Assembly (NCBI GenBank): GCA_045593405.1
Contig: JAZNWN010000001.1
Span: 1-64,000, forward strand
Source of the DNA: UMGS1933 sp045593405
GTDB lineage: Bacteria; Bacillota; Clostridia; TANB77; CAG-508
DNA length: 64,000 nt
Direction of reading: 5' to 3'
Shown: in pieces, positions 51,615 to 60,942 of the stretch
How the letters are laid out: each line of letters begins with the position of its first letter
How positions within the stretch are numbered: the first letter of the stretch is position 1
The notes under the pieces: model-generated
Told to the model about the DNA's origin: nothing
Seen by the model: only the letters and a program-made list of their open reading frames with translations
Database searches by the model: none
Made by a program: the position numbers and the translations under genes

Positions 51615-54248
51615 ATGAGCAAAAAATACGTATACCTTTTTAAAGAAGGTAACGCAGATATGCGTGAATTGCTAGGTGGTAAAGGTGCTAACTTAGCAGA
51701 AATGACAAATTTAGGTTTACCAATCCCACAAGGTTTTACAGTTTCAACAGAAGCATGTACAGAATATTACAAGGATGGTAAAACAATTAATGAAGAAATT
51801 CAAAATCAAATTTTTGCTGCATTAAAAGAATTAGAAGCAATGCAAGGTAAAAAATTTGGAGATACTTCAGATCCATTATTAGTATCAGTAAGAAGTGGTG
51901 CTAGAGCATCAATGCCTGGTATGATGGATACAATATTAAACTTAGGTTTAAATGATGTAGCAGTTGAAGGGTTCGCTGCAAAAACTGGAAATCCAAGATT
52001 TGCATATGATTCATATAGAAGATTTATTCAAATGTATTCAGATGTTGTTATGGAAGTTCCAAAATCTTTCTTCGAAAAAATTATTGATGAATTAAAAGAA
52101 GAAAAAGGAGTTCATTTCGATACAGAATTAACTGTAGAAGATTTAAAAGAATTAGTAAATAGATTTAAAGCTGTTTACAAAAACGCAATGAATGGTGAAG
52201 AATTCCCACAAGAACCAGTAGAACAATTAATGGGAGCTGTTAAGGCTGTATTTAGAAGCTGGGACAACCCAAGAGCAATTGTTTATAGAAGAATGAATGA
52301 TATCCCAGGTGATTGGGGAACAGCTGTTAACGTTCAAGCAATGGTTTTCGGTAACATGGGAGAAACATCTGGAACAGGTGTTGCATTTACAAGAAACCCA
52401 TCAACAGGTGAAAAAGGAATATATGGTGAATACTTAATCAACGCTCAAGGTGAAGACGTTGTTGCAGGTGTTAGAACACCACAACCAATAACAAAACTTG
52501 CAGAAGATTTACCAGAATGCTATGAAGAATTCATGAAAATAGCAAACAAACTAGAAAATCACTATAGAGATATGCAAGATATGGAATTCACAATCCAAGA
52601 AGGAAAATTATATTTCTTACAAACAAGAAATGGTAAAAGAACAGCTCCAGCAGCTATTCAAATCGCTTGTGATTTAGTTGACGAAGGAATGATAACTAAA
52701 GAAGAAGCTGTTTTAAGAATAGAAGCTAAATCTTTAGATCAATTATTACACCCAACATTTGATAAAGATAGCTTAAAAGCAGGAGAAGTAATTGGTGAAG
52801 CTCTTCCAGCATCTCCAGGTGCAGCAGCAGGTAAAGTAGTATTTACAGCTGAAGAAGCAAAAGAACTTGGAAAAGGTGGAAAAGGAGAAAGAGTAGTACT
52901 TGTTCGTTTAGAAACAACACCAGAAGATATTGAAGGTATGGTAGCTGCACAAGGTATATTAACTGTTCGTGGTGGTATGACATCTCACGCTGCAGTTGTT
53001 GCTCGTGGTATGGGTACTTGCTGTGTATCTGGTTGTGGAGATATCAAAATGAATGAAGAAGCTAAAGAATTTGAACTTGGTGGATATACTTTCCATGAAG
53101 GAGATTACATTTCTTTAGATGGAACAACTGGAAAAATCTATAAAGGTGATATAAAAACAGTTGAAGCTAGTGTAAGCGGAAACTTTGGAAGAATAATGGG
53201 ATGGGCAGATGAATTTAGAACTCTAAAAGTTAGAACAAATGCTGATAACCCAAGAGATACTAAAAATGCTGTAGCATTAGGAGCAGAAGGTATCGGATTA
53301 TGTAGAACAGAGCACATGTTCTTTGATGAAGAAAGAATTCCAAAAATAAGAAAAATGATTCTTTCTGAAACAGTTGAAGCTAGAGAAGAAGCTTTAAATC
53401 AATTAATACCTTTCCAAAAAGGTGATTTCAAAGCTATGTATAAAGAATTAAAAGGATTACCAATGACAGTTCGTTATTTGGATCCACCACTACATGAATT
53501 CTTACCAACAGCTGAAGAAGATATAAAAGCATTAGCAAATGATATGGGAGTTACAGTTGAACACTTAAAACAAAAATGTGCAGATTTACACGAATTTAAC
53601 CCAATGATGGGACATCGTGGATGCCGTCTTGCTGTAACATATCCAGAAATAGCTAAAATGCAAACAAGAGCATTAATGGAAGCAGCTATTGAAGTTAAAG
53701 AAGAAGATGGATACGATATAGTTCCAGAAATAATGATTCCATTAGTTGGAGAAAAGAAAGAATTAAAATTTGTTAAAGATGTTGTTGTAGAAACAGCTGA
53801 ACAAGTTAAAAAAGAAAAAGGATCAGATATCGAATACCATATTGGTACAATGATAGAAATACCAAGAGCAGCTTTAACAGCTGATGAAATAGCTGAAGAA
53901 GCAGAATTCTTCTCATTTGGAACAAATGACTTAACACAAATGACATTTGGTTTCTCAAGAGATGATGCTGGTAAATTCTTAGATGCTTACTATAAAGCAA
54001 AAATATATGAATCAGATCCATTCGCAAAATTAGATCAAAATGGTGTTGGACAATTAGTAAAAATGGCAGCAGAAAAAGGAAGAACTACAAGACCAAATAT
54101 TAAACTTGGTATATGTGGTGAACACGGTGGAGAACCATCAAGTGTTGAATTCTGCCACAAAGTAGGATTAACATATGTATCTTGCTCACCATTTAGAGTT
54201 CCAATTGCTCGTTTAGCAGCAGCACAAGCAGCATTAAATAATAAATAA
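51615..54248 (+). CDS. ppdK: Pyruvate, phosphate dikinase
   Basis: 877 residues from the ATG at 51615 (AGAAGG site; a TTG two codons earlier is less likely). ATP-grasp domain (LLGGKGANLAEMTNLGLPIPQGFTVS, VSVRSGARASMPGMMDT), swivelling phospho-His domain with GGMTSHAAVVARGMG, and PEP/pyruvate TIM barrel with EGIGLCRTEHMF, MGHRGCRLAV and GICGEHGG. Interconverts pyruvate, ATP and Pi with PEP, AMP and PPi, central to PPi-linked glycolysis in clostridia. Codon use is the most optimised of the window (GGT, GTT, AAC), as for a highly expressed gene. Confidence 0.97.
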   Translation: MSKKYVYLFKEGNADMRELLGGKGANLAEMTNLGLPIPQGFTVSTEACTEYYKDGKTINEEIQNQIFAALKELEAMQGKKFGDTSDPLLVSVRSGARASMPGMMDTILNLGLNDVAVEGFAAKTGNPRFAYDSYRRFIQMYSDVVMEVPKSFFEKIIDELKEEKGVHFDTELTVEDLKELVNRFKAVYKNAMNGEEFPQEPVEQLMGAVKAVFRSWDNPRAIVYRRMNDIPGDWGTAVNVQAMVFGNMGETSGTGVAFTRNPSTGEKGIYGEYLINAQGEDVVAGVRTPQPITKLAEDLPECYEEFMKIANKLENHYRDMQDMEFTIQEGKLYFLQTRNGKRTAPAAIQIACDLVDEGMITKEEAVLRIEAKSLDQLLHPTFDKDSLKAGEVIGEALPASPGAAAGKVVFTAEEAKELGKGGKGERVVLVRLETTPEDIEGMVAAQGILTVRGGMTSHAAVVARGMGTCCVSGCGDIKMNEEAKEFELGGYTFHEGDYISLDGTTGKIYKGDIKTVEASVSGNFGRIMGWADEFRTLKVRTNADNPRDTKNAVALGAEGIGLCRTEHMFFDEERIPKIRKMILSETVEAREEALNQLIPFQKGDFKAMYKELKGLPMTVRYLDPPLHEFLPTAEEDIKALANDMGVTVEHLKQKCADLHEFNPMMGHRGCRLAVTYPEIAKMQTRALMEAAIEVKEEDGYDIVPEIMIPLVGEKKELKFVKDVVVETAEQVKKEKGSDIEYHIGTMIEIPRAALTADEIAEEAEFFSFGTNDLTQMTFGFSRDDAGKFLDAYYKAKIYESDPFAKLDQNGVGQLVKMAAEKGRTTRPNIKLGICGEHGGEPSSVEFCHKVGLTYVSCSPFRVPIARLAAAQAALNNK

Positions 54249-54261
54249 TTATAAATTAAAA

Positions 54262-54292
54262 AAATGAGAGTAGAAATACTCTCATTTTTTGT
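54262..54292 (+). terminator. ppdK terminator
   Basis: AATGAGAGTA, GAAA, TACTCTCATT followed by TTTTG. Confidence 0.9.
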
Positions 54293-54293
54293 G

Positions 54294-54385
54294 TTATGTA
54301 TTTGGTATTTGGTATTTTGCTTTTGAGTCTGACTTTACAAGAATAATCCAAAAACAAAAAACGAAATACAAAACACATAAGACAT
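54294..54385. repeat. TTTGGTATTTGG / AAACAAAAAACG inverted-repeat element, copy 2
   Basis: Left arm GTATTTGGTATTTGGTATTTT, right arm AAAAACAAAAAACGAAATAC and AAAACACATAA, core of about 40 bases. Family mate of the elements at 27772 and 58026. Confidence 0.7.
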
Positions 54386-54484
54386 AAAAATATTGCCAAA
54401 AAATACCTTTCATAACCTTGAACAAAACTGGTAACATATGGTATAATATCTTAGTTAGAAAATAAACCAAAATGAGGTGATGGT

Positions 54485-54583
54485 ATGGAACCGTGTCCGC
54501 GATGTAATTTAGAATTTAAATTTAATTTAATATTATCAAAAATGGAGGTTTATTATGCTAGAAAGAGTAGAAGAATTACTTGA
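54485..54583 (+). CDS. Possible small zinc-finger leader peptide (32 aa) overlapping mgtE
   Basis: AATGAGGTGATGGT precedes ATG at 54485. The product MEPCPRCNLEFKFNLILSKM has a CPxC knuckle, and the frame ends 29 bases inside mgtE. It may couple or modulate mgtE translation, or be chance. Confidence 0.35.
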   Translation: MEPCPRCNLEFKFNLILSKMEVYYARKSRRIT

Positions 54584-55892
54584 AGAAAAGAAATATAAAG
54601 CAGCAAAAGTAGAATTAAACAAATTAAATAGCTCAGATGTTGCTGAGTTACTAGAAGATATAGACTCAAAAGAAATTGTAAAAGTTTTTAGATTAATAAA
54701 TAAAGACAAAGCGGCAGAGGTTTTTGCATATTTGCCAGTAGAACATGAAACTGAATTAATCGGTTTGTTAAGCGATAAAGAAGCAGTTTCATTATTAGAT
54801 GAAATGTATACTGATGATGCAGTTGATTTACTTGAAGAAATGCCAGCTAACGTAGTTAAAAGATTATTAAAAAAATGTACAACTGATACTAGAAACGATA
54901 TAAATAAATTATTAAAATATCCAGAAAATTCTGCAGGAAGTATTATGACTGTAGAATATGCAGAACTAAAAGAAGAGCTTACTATAAAACAAGCAATTGC
55001 AAAATTAAGAAAAGAAATGGAATATTATGAAACAGTTAACACATGTTTTGTAGTAAATGTAGAAAGAAAATTAATTGGATATATTCATTTAAAAGACATT
55101 ATTTGTGCAAACGAAAATGATTTAGTTAAAGATATTGTACAAACTGATGTAATATCTTGTAAAACAACAGAGGATCAGGAAGAAGCAGCTAAAATGTTCC
55201 AGAAATATGATTTGGCTGCAATGCCAGTTGTTGATAGTGAAAATAGAATGGTTGGAATTATTACAATTGACGATATTGTGGATGTATTACAAGAAGAAAA
55301 TACAGAAGATATCGAAAAAATGGCTGCTATTAACCCTACAAGCAATAAAACTTATTTAAAAACAGGTATTTTTGAAACATGGAAAGCGAGAATTCCTTGG
55401 CTTATGATACTTATGCTTTCAGCTACATTTACAGGAAAAATAATTCAAGTTTATGAAGAAGCTTTAACAGCATATGTAATTTTAACATCATTTATACCAA
55501 TGCTTATGGGTTCTGCTGGTAATGCAGGAGGTCAGGCAAGTGTTACAATAATTCGTAGTTTATCATTAGGTGATATTGAATTTGAAGATACATGGAAAGT
55601 TATTTGGAAAGAACTAAGAGTGGCAATACTTTGTGGACTTACTCTTGCAATTGTAAATATTGCAAAGCTAATGCTAGTAGACAAAGTGACATTTATTGTT
55701 GCTGCTGTAGTAAGTTTAACATTGCTTATAACGATAATAATTTCAAAAATAGTAGGATGTTCTTTACCAATTTTGGTAAAAAAGATAAAATTAGATCCTG
55801 CTGTTATGGCTAGTCCAATTATAACTACAATAATAGATGCTTTAAGTTTAGTAATTTATTTCCAAATTGCAACACATTTATTAAGTTTATAA
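54555..55892 (+). CDS. mgtE: Magnesium transporter MgtE
   Basis: 445 residues. N-terminal superhelical domain (LEEKKYKAAKVELNKLNSSDVAELLEDID and repeats), two CBS domains (about 135-255; NSAGSIMTVEYAEL, DLAAMPVVDSENRMVGIITIDDI), a plug helix, and five membrane segments (about 285-440) including PMLMGSAGNAGGQASVTIIRSLSLGDI, the Mg2+ pore motif. The CBS/N domains sense Mg2+ and gate the channel. GGAGGTTT site. Confidence 0.96.
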   Translation: MLERVEELLEEKKYKAAKVELNKLNSSDVAELLEDIDSKEIVKVFRLINKDKAAEVFAYLPVEHETELIGLLSDKEAVSLLDEMYTDDAVDLLEEMPANVVKRLLKKCTTDTRNDINKLLKYPENSAGSIMTVEYAELKEELTIKQAIAKLRKEMEYYETVNTCFVVNVERKLIGYIHLKDIICANENDLVKDIVQTDVISCKTTEDQEEAAKMFQKYDLAAMPVVDSENRMVGIITIDDIVDVLQEENTEDIEKMAAINPTSNKTYLKTGIFETWKARIPWLMILMLSATFTGKIIQVYEEALTAYVILTSFIPMLMGSAGNAGGQASVTIIRSLSLGDIEFEDTWKVIWKELRVAILCGLTLAIVNIAKLMLVDKVTFIVAAVVSLTLLITIIISKIVGCSLPILVKKIKLDPAVMASPIITTIIDALSLVIYFQIATHLLSL

Positions 55893-55913
55893 TATATGAG
55901 GTATAGAAATATA

Positions 55914-58028
55914 ATGAATAAACAACCAATAACATATGTAGTAAAAAAGAAAAAAAAACATATAGCAGGAAAAATATCTGTAATATTATTAAAAGTAATA
56001 TTAATTTTAATAATATTACTGCTAATTGGTGTGCTAATTGCTGAGACATTGGTGTTTTTATACTTAAAAAACATGTATACTACAGTGTATGAAGATATTA
56101 ATAAATTAATGCTAGGATTAAATACTGATTTTGCAAACTCTGTAGTATTAGATATTGATGGTAATTATTTGGCTACTTTAAATGCGGATGAAAAAAGAGA
56201 GATGATTACATTACAAGAAATGTCGGATTTTTTGCCAAAAGCGTATATTTCTATTGAAGACGAAAGATTTAAAGAACATTATGGAATAGATATAAAAAGA
56301 ACCGCAAATGCAATTATAAATTACATAAGAAATGAAGGATATTCTTCATTCGGAGGAAGTACAATAACTCAACAATTAGTAAAAAACATAACAAATAATA
56401 GAGAAGATTCAGTAGAAAGAAAAATAAAGGAATGGATATTGGCATATGAGTTAGAACAGCAGTTTTCAAAAGAGGATATTTTGGAAAAATATTTAAATAT
56501 AATATTCATTGGTGGAGATGTATATGGTGTAGAATTAGGAGCGCAATATTATTTTAATAAAAGTGCATCTGAACTTTCACTTTCACAATGTGCATATTTA
56601 GCAGGAATAACTCATTCACCAAACAGCTATAATCCTTTTGAAGGTTTAGATAATGAGGAGCTTATAAAAAATAGAACAATAACTGTCTTAAATAAAATGT
56701 TAGAAACTGAAGCTATATCACAGATGGAGTATAATAAGGCTTTAGCAGAAACTAATAGAGGTTTAGAATTTGAAAGAGGAAATGAAGTAAGTACACTTTA
56801 TTCCTACCATACTGATGCAGCATTAAATCAAATTATTGAAGAAGTTGCTGAAAAAAATAATCTTTCAATACAACTTGCAAAAAGCTATGTATATTCAGGT
56901 GGATTTACAATATATACAACACAAAACACATCAATACAAACTATGATGGAGCAAGATTTTAATAATTCAGATTATATGAAACCTTCAAAGAATAGAGAAG
57001 GGGAAACAACACAAGCTGCAATGGTAGTAATAGACCATGCAACAGGTTATGTAGTAGGGTGTGTTGGAGGACTTGGAGAAAAAACAGTATCAAGAGGATT
57101 TAATAGAGCAACACAAAGTACAAGACAAACTGGTTCTTCCATGAAACCAATAGCAGTTGTTGGACCTGCAATGCAAGAAAGAATTATTACAGCAGCTTCT
57201 ATATATAGTGATACAAGAACAACATTTACCTTGAAAACAGGAGAAGCATATACTCCAAAGAATTATAATTATTATAGAGGAAATATAAATATTAGACAAG
57301 CATTAGAAACGTCTCAAAATATACCTTTTGTAAAGATTATGCAAGATTTAACAACAGATAAATCAAAAGAATATTTAATAAAAATGGGTGTTACAACTTT
57401 AACTGAGAATGATAATGATTTAGCACTAGCATTAGGAGGTTTAGACTTAGGAATAAGCCCGTTAGAAATGGCAGGAGCATATGCAACAATTGCTAATGGT
57501 GGAGAATATATAGAGCCAACATTTTATACAAAAGTTACAGATTCTAAGAGGAATGTAGTGATTCAGGTAAAACAAGAAAAACGAAGAGTATTTACAGAAC
57601 CAAATGCTTATGTATTACAAAACTTACTTATGCAACCAGTAGTAGGAAGTAAAGGTACAGCAAGAAATTGTGCAATAGAAGGAATAGATGTAGCAGCAAA
57701 AACTGGAACAACTGATGAAGATTTTGATAGATGGCTTTGTGGATTTACACCATATTATACAGCTGCAACATGGTTTGGATATGATTATAATGAAACTGTT
57801 GACTCTTATGGGGTTACAAATCCTGCAGGATTATTGTGGTCGGGTGTAATGCATAAATTACATGAAGGTCTTGAAGATGCAACATTTAAAATGCCAGATG
57901 GAGTTGCTATATATAAGGTATGTAAATCAACAGGAATGCTAGCAACAACACGTTGTTGGAATACTTATGAAGAATATTTTTGGGTAGATAATCTGCCGAA
58001 TTATTGTACAACACACCCGTATAGATAG
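55914..58028 (+). CDS. Bifunctional penicillin-binding protein 1A
   Basis: Start at 55914 preferred (GAGGTA in front); an ATG at 55896 in frame is possible. About 704 residues. Membrane segment (about 23-50), GT51 glycosyltransferase with AYISIEDERFKEHYGIDIKRT, GGSTITQQLVKN and KEWILAYELEQQFSKEDILEKYLNIIFIGG, then a transpeptidase with SSMK (QTGSSMKPIAVVG), SQN (LETSQNIPFVK) and KTGTTDEDFDRWLCG. Polymerises and cross-links peptidoglycan. Uses an ordinary KTG, unlike dacA. Follows mgtE with 21 bases between. Confidence 0.95.
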   Translation: MNKQPITYVVKKKKKHIAGKISVILLKVILILIILLLIGVLIAETLVFLYLKNMYTTVYEDINKLMLGLNTDFANSVVLDIDGNYLATLNADEKREMITLQEMSDFLPKAYISIEDERFKEHYGIDIKRTANAIINYIRNEGYSSFGGSTITQQLVKNITNNREDSVERKIKEWILAYELEQQFSKEDILEKYLNIIFIGGDVYGVELGAQYYFNKSASELSLSQCAYLAGITHSPNSYNPFEGLDNEELIKNRTITVLNKMLETEAISQMEYNKALAETNRGLEFERGNEVSTLYSYHTDAALNQIIEEVAEKNNLSIQLAKSYVYSGGFTIYTTQNTSIQTMMEQDFNNSDYMKPSKNREGETTQAAMVVIDHATGYVVGCVGGLGEKTVSRGFNRATQSTRQTGSSMKPIAVVGPAMQERIITAASIYSDTRTTFTLKTGEAYTPKNYNYYRGNINIRQALETSQNIPFVKIMQDLTTDKSKEYLIKMGVTTLTENDNDLALALGGLDLGISPLEMAGAYATIANGGEYIEPTFYTKVTDSKRNVVIQVKQEKRRVFTEPNAYVLQNLLMQPVVGSKGTARNCAIEGIDVAAKTGTTDEDFDRWLCGFTPYYTAATWFGYDYNETVDSYGVTNPAGLLWSGVMHKLHEGLEDATFKMPDGVAIYKVCKSTGMLATTRCWNTYEEYFWVDNLPNYCTTHPYR

Positions 58029-58115
58029 TATTTGGTGTTTGGTATTTGGACTTTAGTAATGATTATAATATAAAAATATTTACAAAATTCAAAAAACAAA
58101 ACACAAAACACAATT
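58026..58115. repeat. TTTGGTGTTTGG / CAAAACACAAAACAC inverted-repeat element, copy 3
   Basis: Left arm GTATTTGGTGTTTGGTATTTG starting at the PBP stop codon, right arm AAAAAACAAAACACAAAACACA, core about 45 bases. Confidence 0.72.
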
Positions 58116-58179
58116 AAGTTAATTTTTTAGAGAGAGTAATAAACAATATTATATAAAATTAAAAGGAGAGATATAAATT

Positions 58180-59604
58180 ATGAAAAACAAATCAATTACA
58201 AGTAGAGACGAAGATTTTGCAGCTTGGTATACAGATATAGTTAAAGCAGCAAAACTTGCATCATATTCAAATGTTAAAGGATGCGTGGTAATAGAACCAA
58301 ATGGTTATGCAATTTGGGAGCAAATACAAAAAACATTAGATAAAATGTTTAAGGAAACAGGACATCAAAATATTTGTATGCCAATGCTTATACCAGAAAA
58401 TTTAATGAGAAAAGAAGGAGAACTAATAAATGGATTTGCACCAGAAGTTGCTTGGGTTACAATTGGAGGACAAAAAGAGTTAGAAGAAAGAATGTGTATT
58501 AGACCGACTTCTGAAACATTATTCAGTGACTATTATAGCTCAGTTGTAAAATCACATAGAGATTTACCAATAAAATATAATCAATGGTGTAATGTTCTAA
58601 GATGGGAAAAAGAAACAAGACCATTTTTGAGAAGTAGAGAATTTTTATGGCAAGAAGGACATACAATTCATGAAACACAAAAAGAGGCTGAGGAAGAAAC
58701 ATACAATATGTTAAATGTATATAAAAGATTTTTTGAAGAATATCTTGCAATTCCAGTTATGACAGGAAGAAAAACTGAAAAGGAAAAATTTGCAGGAGCT
58801 GAATATACACTTACTGTAGAAGCTTTAATGTATAATGGTGTGGCTCTTCAGTCTGGAACAAGTCATTATTTTGGACAAAAATTTTCTAAAGCATATGATA
58901 TATCTTTTACAGATAGAAATAACGAGCAATCATATGTATATCAAACATCTTGGGGAGTTTCAACAAGAATGATTGGTGGTTTAATAATGGTACATAGTGA
59001 TGATAATGGATTAATATTACCACCTAAAATTGCACCTAGACAGGTTGTTTTAGTTCCAATTGGAAAATCTGAGCAAGTTGTTGAACTTTGCAATAAATAC
59101 TGTGAAGAATTATTAGATGCAGGAGTTACTGCATATGTAGATAATTCAGAAAAATCTCCAGGATTTAAATTTGCAGAAGCAGAGGTTAATGGAATACCAG
59201 TAAGAATTGAAATTGGAGAAAGAGATTTAGCTGAAAATAAAATAACATTTGCAAGAAGAGATACTAGAGAAAAACTAGTAGAAACATTAGATGTAAATGT
59301 TGTAGAATATACTAAAAACCTATTAGATACAATCCAAGAAAATCTTTATAATAATGCATTAAAAAGAAGAGAAGAACTAACATATGAATGCCACAAATTA
59401 GAAGAAGTAGAAGAAATAATGAATACAAAACCTGGATTTGTAAAAGCAATGTGGTGTGGAGATGAAAATTGTGAACTAAAAATGAAAGAAATAAAAGGAA
59501 CAAAATCTAGATGTATTATAGAAAACCATGAGCATATTGATGATAAATGTATTGTATGTGGTAACCCTGCAAAACATCTTGTTGTTTGGGGAATACAGTA
59601 TTAG
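58180..59604 (+). CDS. proS: Proline--tRNA ligase, archaeal/eukaryotic type
   Basis: 474 residues, short type 3 ProRS without the editing insertion: DFAAWYTDIVKAAKLASYSNVKGCVVIEPNGYAIWE, RPTSETLFSDYYSS (motif 2 region with LRWEKETRPFLRSREFLWQEGHT), motif 3 in GGLIMVHSDDNGLILPPKIAP. C-terminal anticodon domain and zinc-like end with CGDENC...C...CIVCGNPA. Charges tRNA-Pro; this type is common in some clostridia. GGAGAG site. No T-box seen upstream. Confidence 0.96.
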   Translation: MKNKSITSRDEDFAAWYTDIVKAAKLASYSNVKGCVVIEPNGYAIWEQIQKTLDKMFKETGHQNICMPMLIPENLMRKEGELINGFAPEVAWVTIGGQKELEERMCIRPTSETLFSDYYSSVVKSHRDLPIKYNQWCNVLRWEKETRPFLRSREFLWQEGHTIHETQKEAEEETYNMLNVYKRFFEEYLAIPVMTGRKTEKEKFAGAEYTLTVEALMYNGVALQSGTSHYFGQKFSKAYDISFTDRNNEQSYVYQTSWGVSTRMIGGLIMVHSDDNGLILPPKIAPRQVVLVPIGKSEQVVELCNKYCEELLDAGVTAYVDNSEKSPGFKFAEAEVNGIPVRIEIGERDLAENKITFARRDTREKLVETLDVNVVEYTKNLLDTIQENLYNNALKRREELTYECHKLEEVEEIMNTKPGFVKAMWCGDENCELKMKEIKGTKSRCIIENHEHIDDKCIVCGNPAKHLVVWGIQY

Positions 59605-59616
59605 TGAATGTTTTTT

Positions 59617-59670
59617 GCGTAGGGGGTCGGTCTTGACCGACCCGAGGGGTAGTCAAGACTAGCCCCTACA
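59617..59670. repeat. GTAGGGGG repeat, double hairpin
   Basis: Stems TCGGTCTTGACCGA and TAGTCAAGACTA, right end GCCCCTACA. Confidence 0.88.
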
Positions 59671-59692
59671 AAATGGAAAATTTGGAGGAATT

Positions 59693-60262
59693 ATGAAAAT
59701 TATTTTAGCTTCCCAATCTCCCATGAGAAAAGAACTATTAAAGCAAATGGGATTTGAATTTGAAATATTAGTTAGTAATGCTGATGAAACATTTGAAGAA
59801 GGTTTAAGCCTAGAGGAACAATCAAAAAGATTAGCATATATAAAAGCAAAAACTGTTTTTAATCAAACTGAAGGTGATAGAGTAGTTATAGGTTCAGATA
59901 CAATGGTTTTAAAAAATAATGAGGTTTTGGGAAAACCAAAAGATAAACAAGAAGCAATAAACATGTTAAACAAATTAAAAAATACTTACCATACAGCAAT
60001 TACAAGCCTTTGTGTTCTAGTAGAACAAAATGGAGAATATAAAGAATATTTAGATTACGATACAACAAAAGTATTTTTTAAAGATATGACTAAAGAGGAA
60101 ATTTTACATTGGATTGAAATAGGAAATCCATATGAAAAAGCAGGTGCTTATGAACTAGCTAGTCCATTTTGTGTATTTGTAGAAAAATTAGAAGGAAATA
60201 TTACAACAGTACAAGGTTTACCAACACATAAATTATATGAAATTTTAAAAAACATTCTATAA
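59693..60262 (+). CDS. maf: Maf family nucleoside triphosphate pyrophosphatase
   Basis: 189 residues. ILASQSPMRKELLKQMGFEFE is the Maf signature; SDTMVLKNNEVLGKPKD holds the catalytic Asp; WIEIGNPYEKAGAYELASPFCVFVEKLEGN closes the pocket. Hydrolyses dTTP/UTP or modified nucleotides, linked to division arrest. Next to the other house-cleaning NTPase, rdgB. GGAGG site. Confidence 0.94.
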   Translation: MKIILASQSPMRKELLKQMGFEFEILVSNADETFEEGLSLEEQSKRLAYIKAKTVFNQTEGDRVVIGSDTMVLKNNEVLGKPKDKQEAINMLNKLKNTYHTAITSLCVLVEQNGEYKEYLDYDTTKVFFKDMTKEEILHWIEIGNPYEKAGAYELASPFCVFVEKLEGNITTVQGLPTHKLYEILKNIL

Positions 60263-60265
60263 ACC

Positions 60266-60340
60266 GTAGGGGCTGGTCTTGACTAGCCCGCTAAATAACA
60301 AATATAATTATTTTCGGGTCGGTCAAGACCGACCCCTACA
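60266..60340. repeat. GTAGGGGC repeat pair split by an AT-rich spacer
   Basis: Left GTAGGGGCTGGTCTTGACTAGCCC, right GGGTCGGTCAAGACCGACCCCTACA, about 25 bases between. Like the copy at 49108, with the stem order exchanged. Confidence 0.88.
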
Positions 60341-60356
60341 AAGGGAGAATATAACA

Positions 60357-60942
60357 ATGAAAATAATATATGGAACAGGAAATAAAAACACTATTTAAGA
60401 ATCATAGAATAAATGCAGAAATCCTTTCATTAAAAGATATTGGTTTTAATGAAGAAATAGAAGAAAATGGAATGACATTTGAAGAAAATTCTATGATAAA
60501 AGCAAAAGCTGTAAAAGAATTCTGTGATAAAAATAATATAAAAGAAATTATAATTACAGATGATGCGGGATTATGTGTAGAAGCTCTACATGGAGCTCCT
60601 GGAATTTATAGTGCCAGATATGCAGGTGATCATGCACCTCAAGAAGTGACATTAAATAAATTACTAAATGAAATGAAAAATATACCTAAAGAAAAAAGAA
60701 CAGCTGAATTTGTTTGTGTTCTAACTGCATTACTTCCAAATGGAGAAGTGATTGTAGCAAAAGGAATAACCACAGGTAGCATAGCAGAAGAAATTGGTAC
60801 AATGGGAGGACTTACATTTTGCCCAGTATTTATACCAGAAGGTTCAGATAAAGTCATGAATGATATGTCAGACGAAGAAAAAGAGCAAACACATAGAGAA
60901 AAAGCATTTAGGGAATTGATTAAAAAATTAAATATAAGGTAA
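60357..60942 (+). pseudogene. rdgB: rdgB (XTP/dITP diphosphatase) with a damaged N-terminus
   Basis: The ATG at 60357 (AGGGAG site) reads MKIIYGTGNKN and then stops at 60398. The rest of the protein lies one frame over from 60370 onward (KTLFKNHRINAEILSLKDIGFNEEIEENGMTFEENS, DDAGLCVEALHGAPGIYSARYAGDHA, FCPVFIPEGSDKVMNDM). Compared with the family TGNxxKxxEL block, about six residues are gone. A loss of 20 bases between direct repeats of the type ACAGGAAATAAAAACA would explain both gap and frame change. There is no CGG here. A shortened protein from the ATG at 60370 (190 aa) is possible but lacks the TGN nucleotide-binding motif. Confidence 0.7.

Noticed and set aside
60357..60400. rdgB break as another CGG-type shift
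   Set aside because: There is no CGG; a +1 skip would join the frames but leave about six conserved residues missing, which fits a deletion better.
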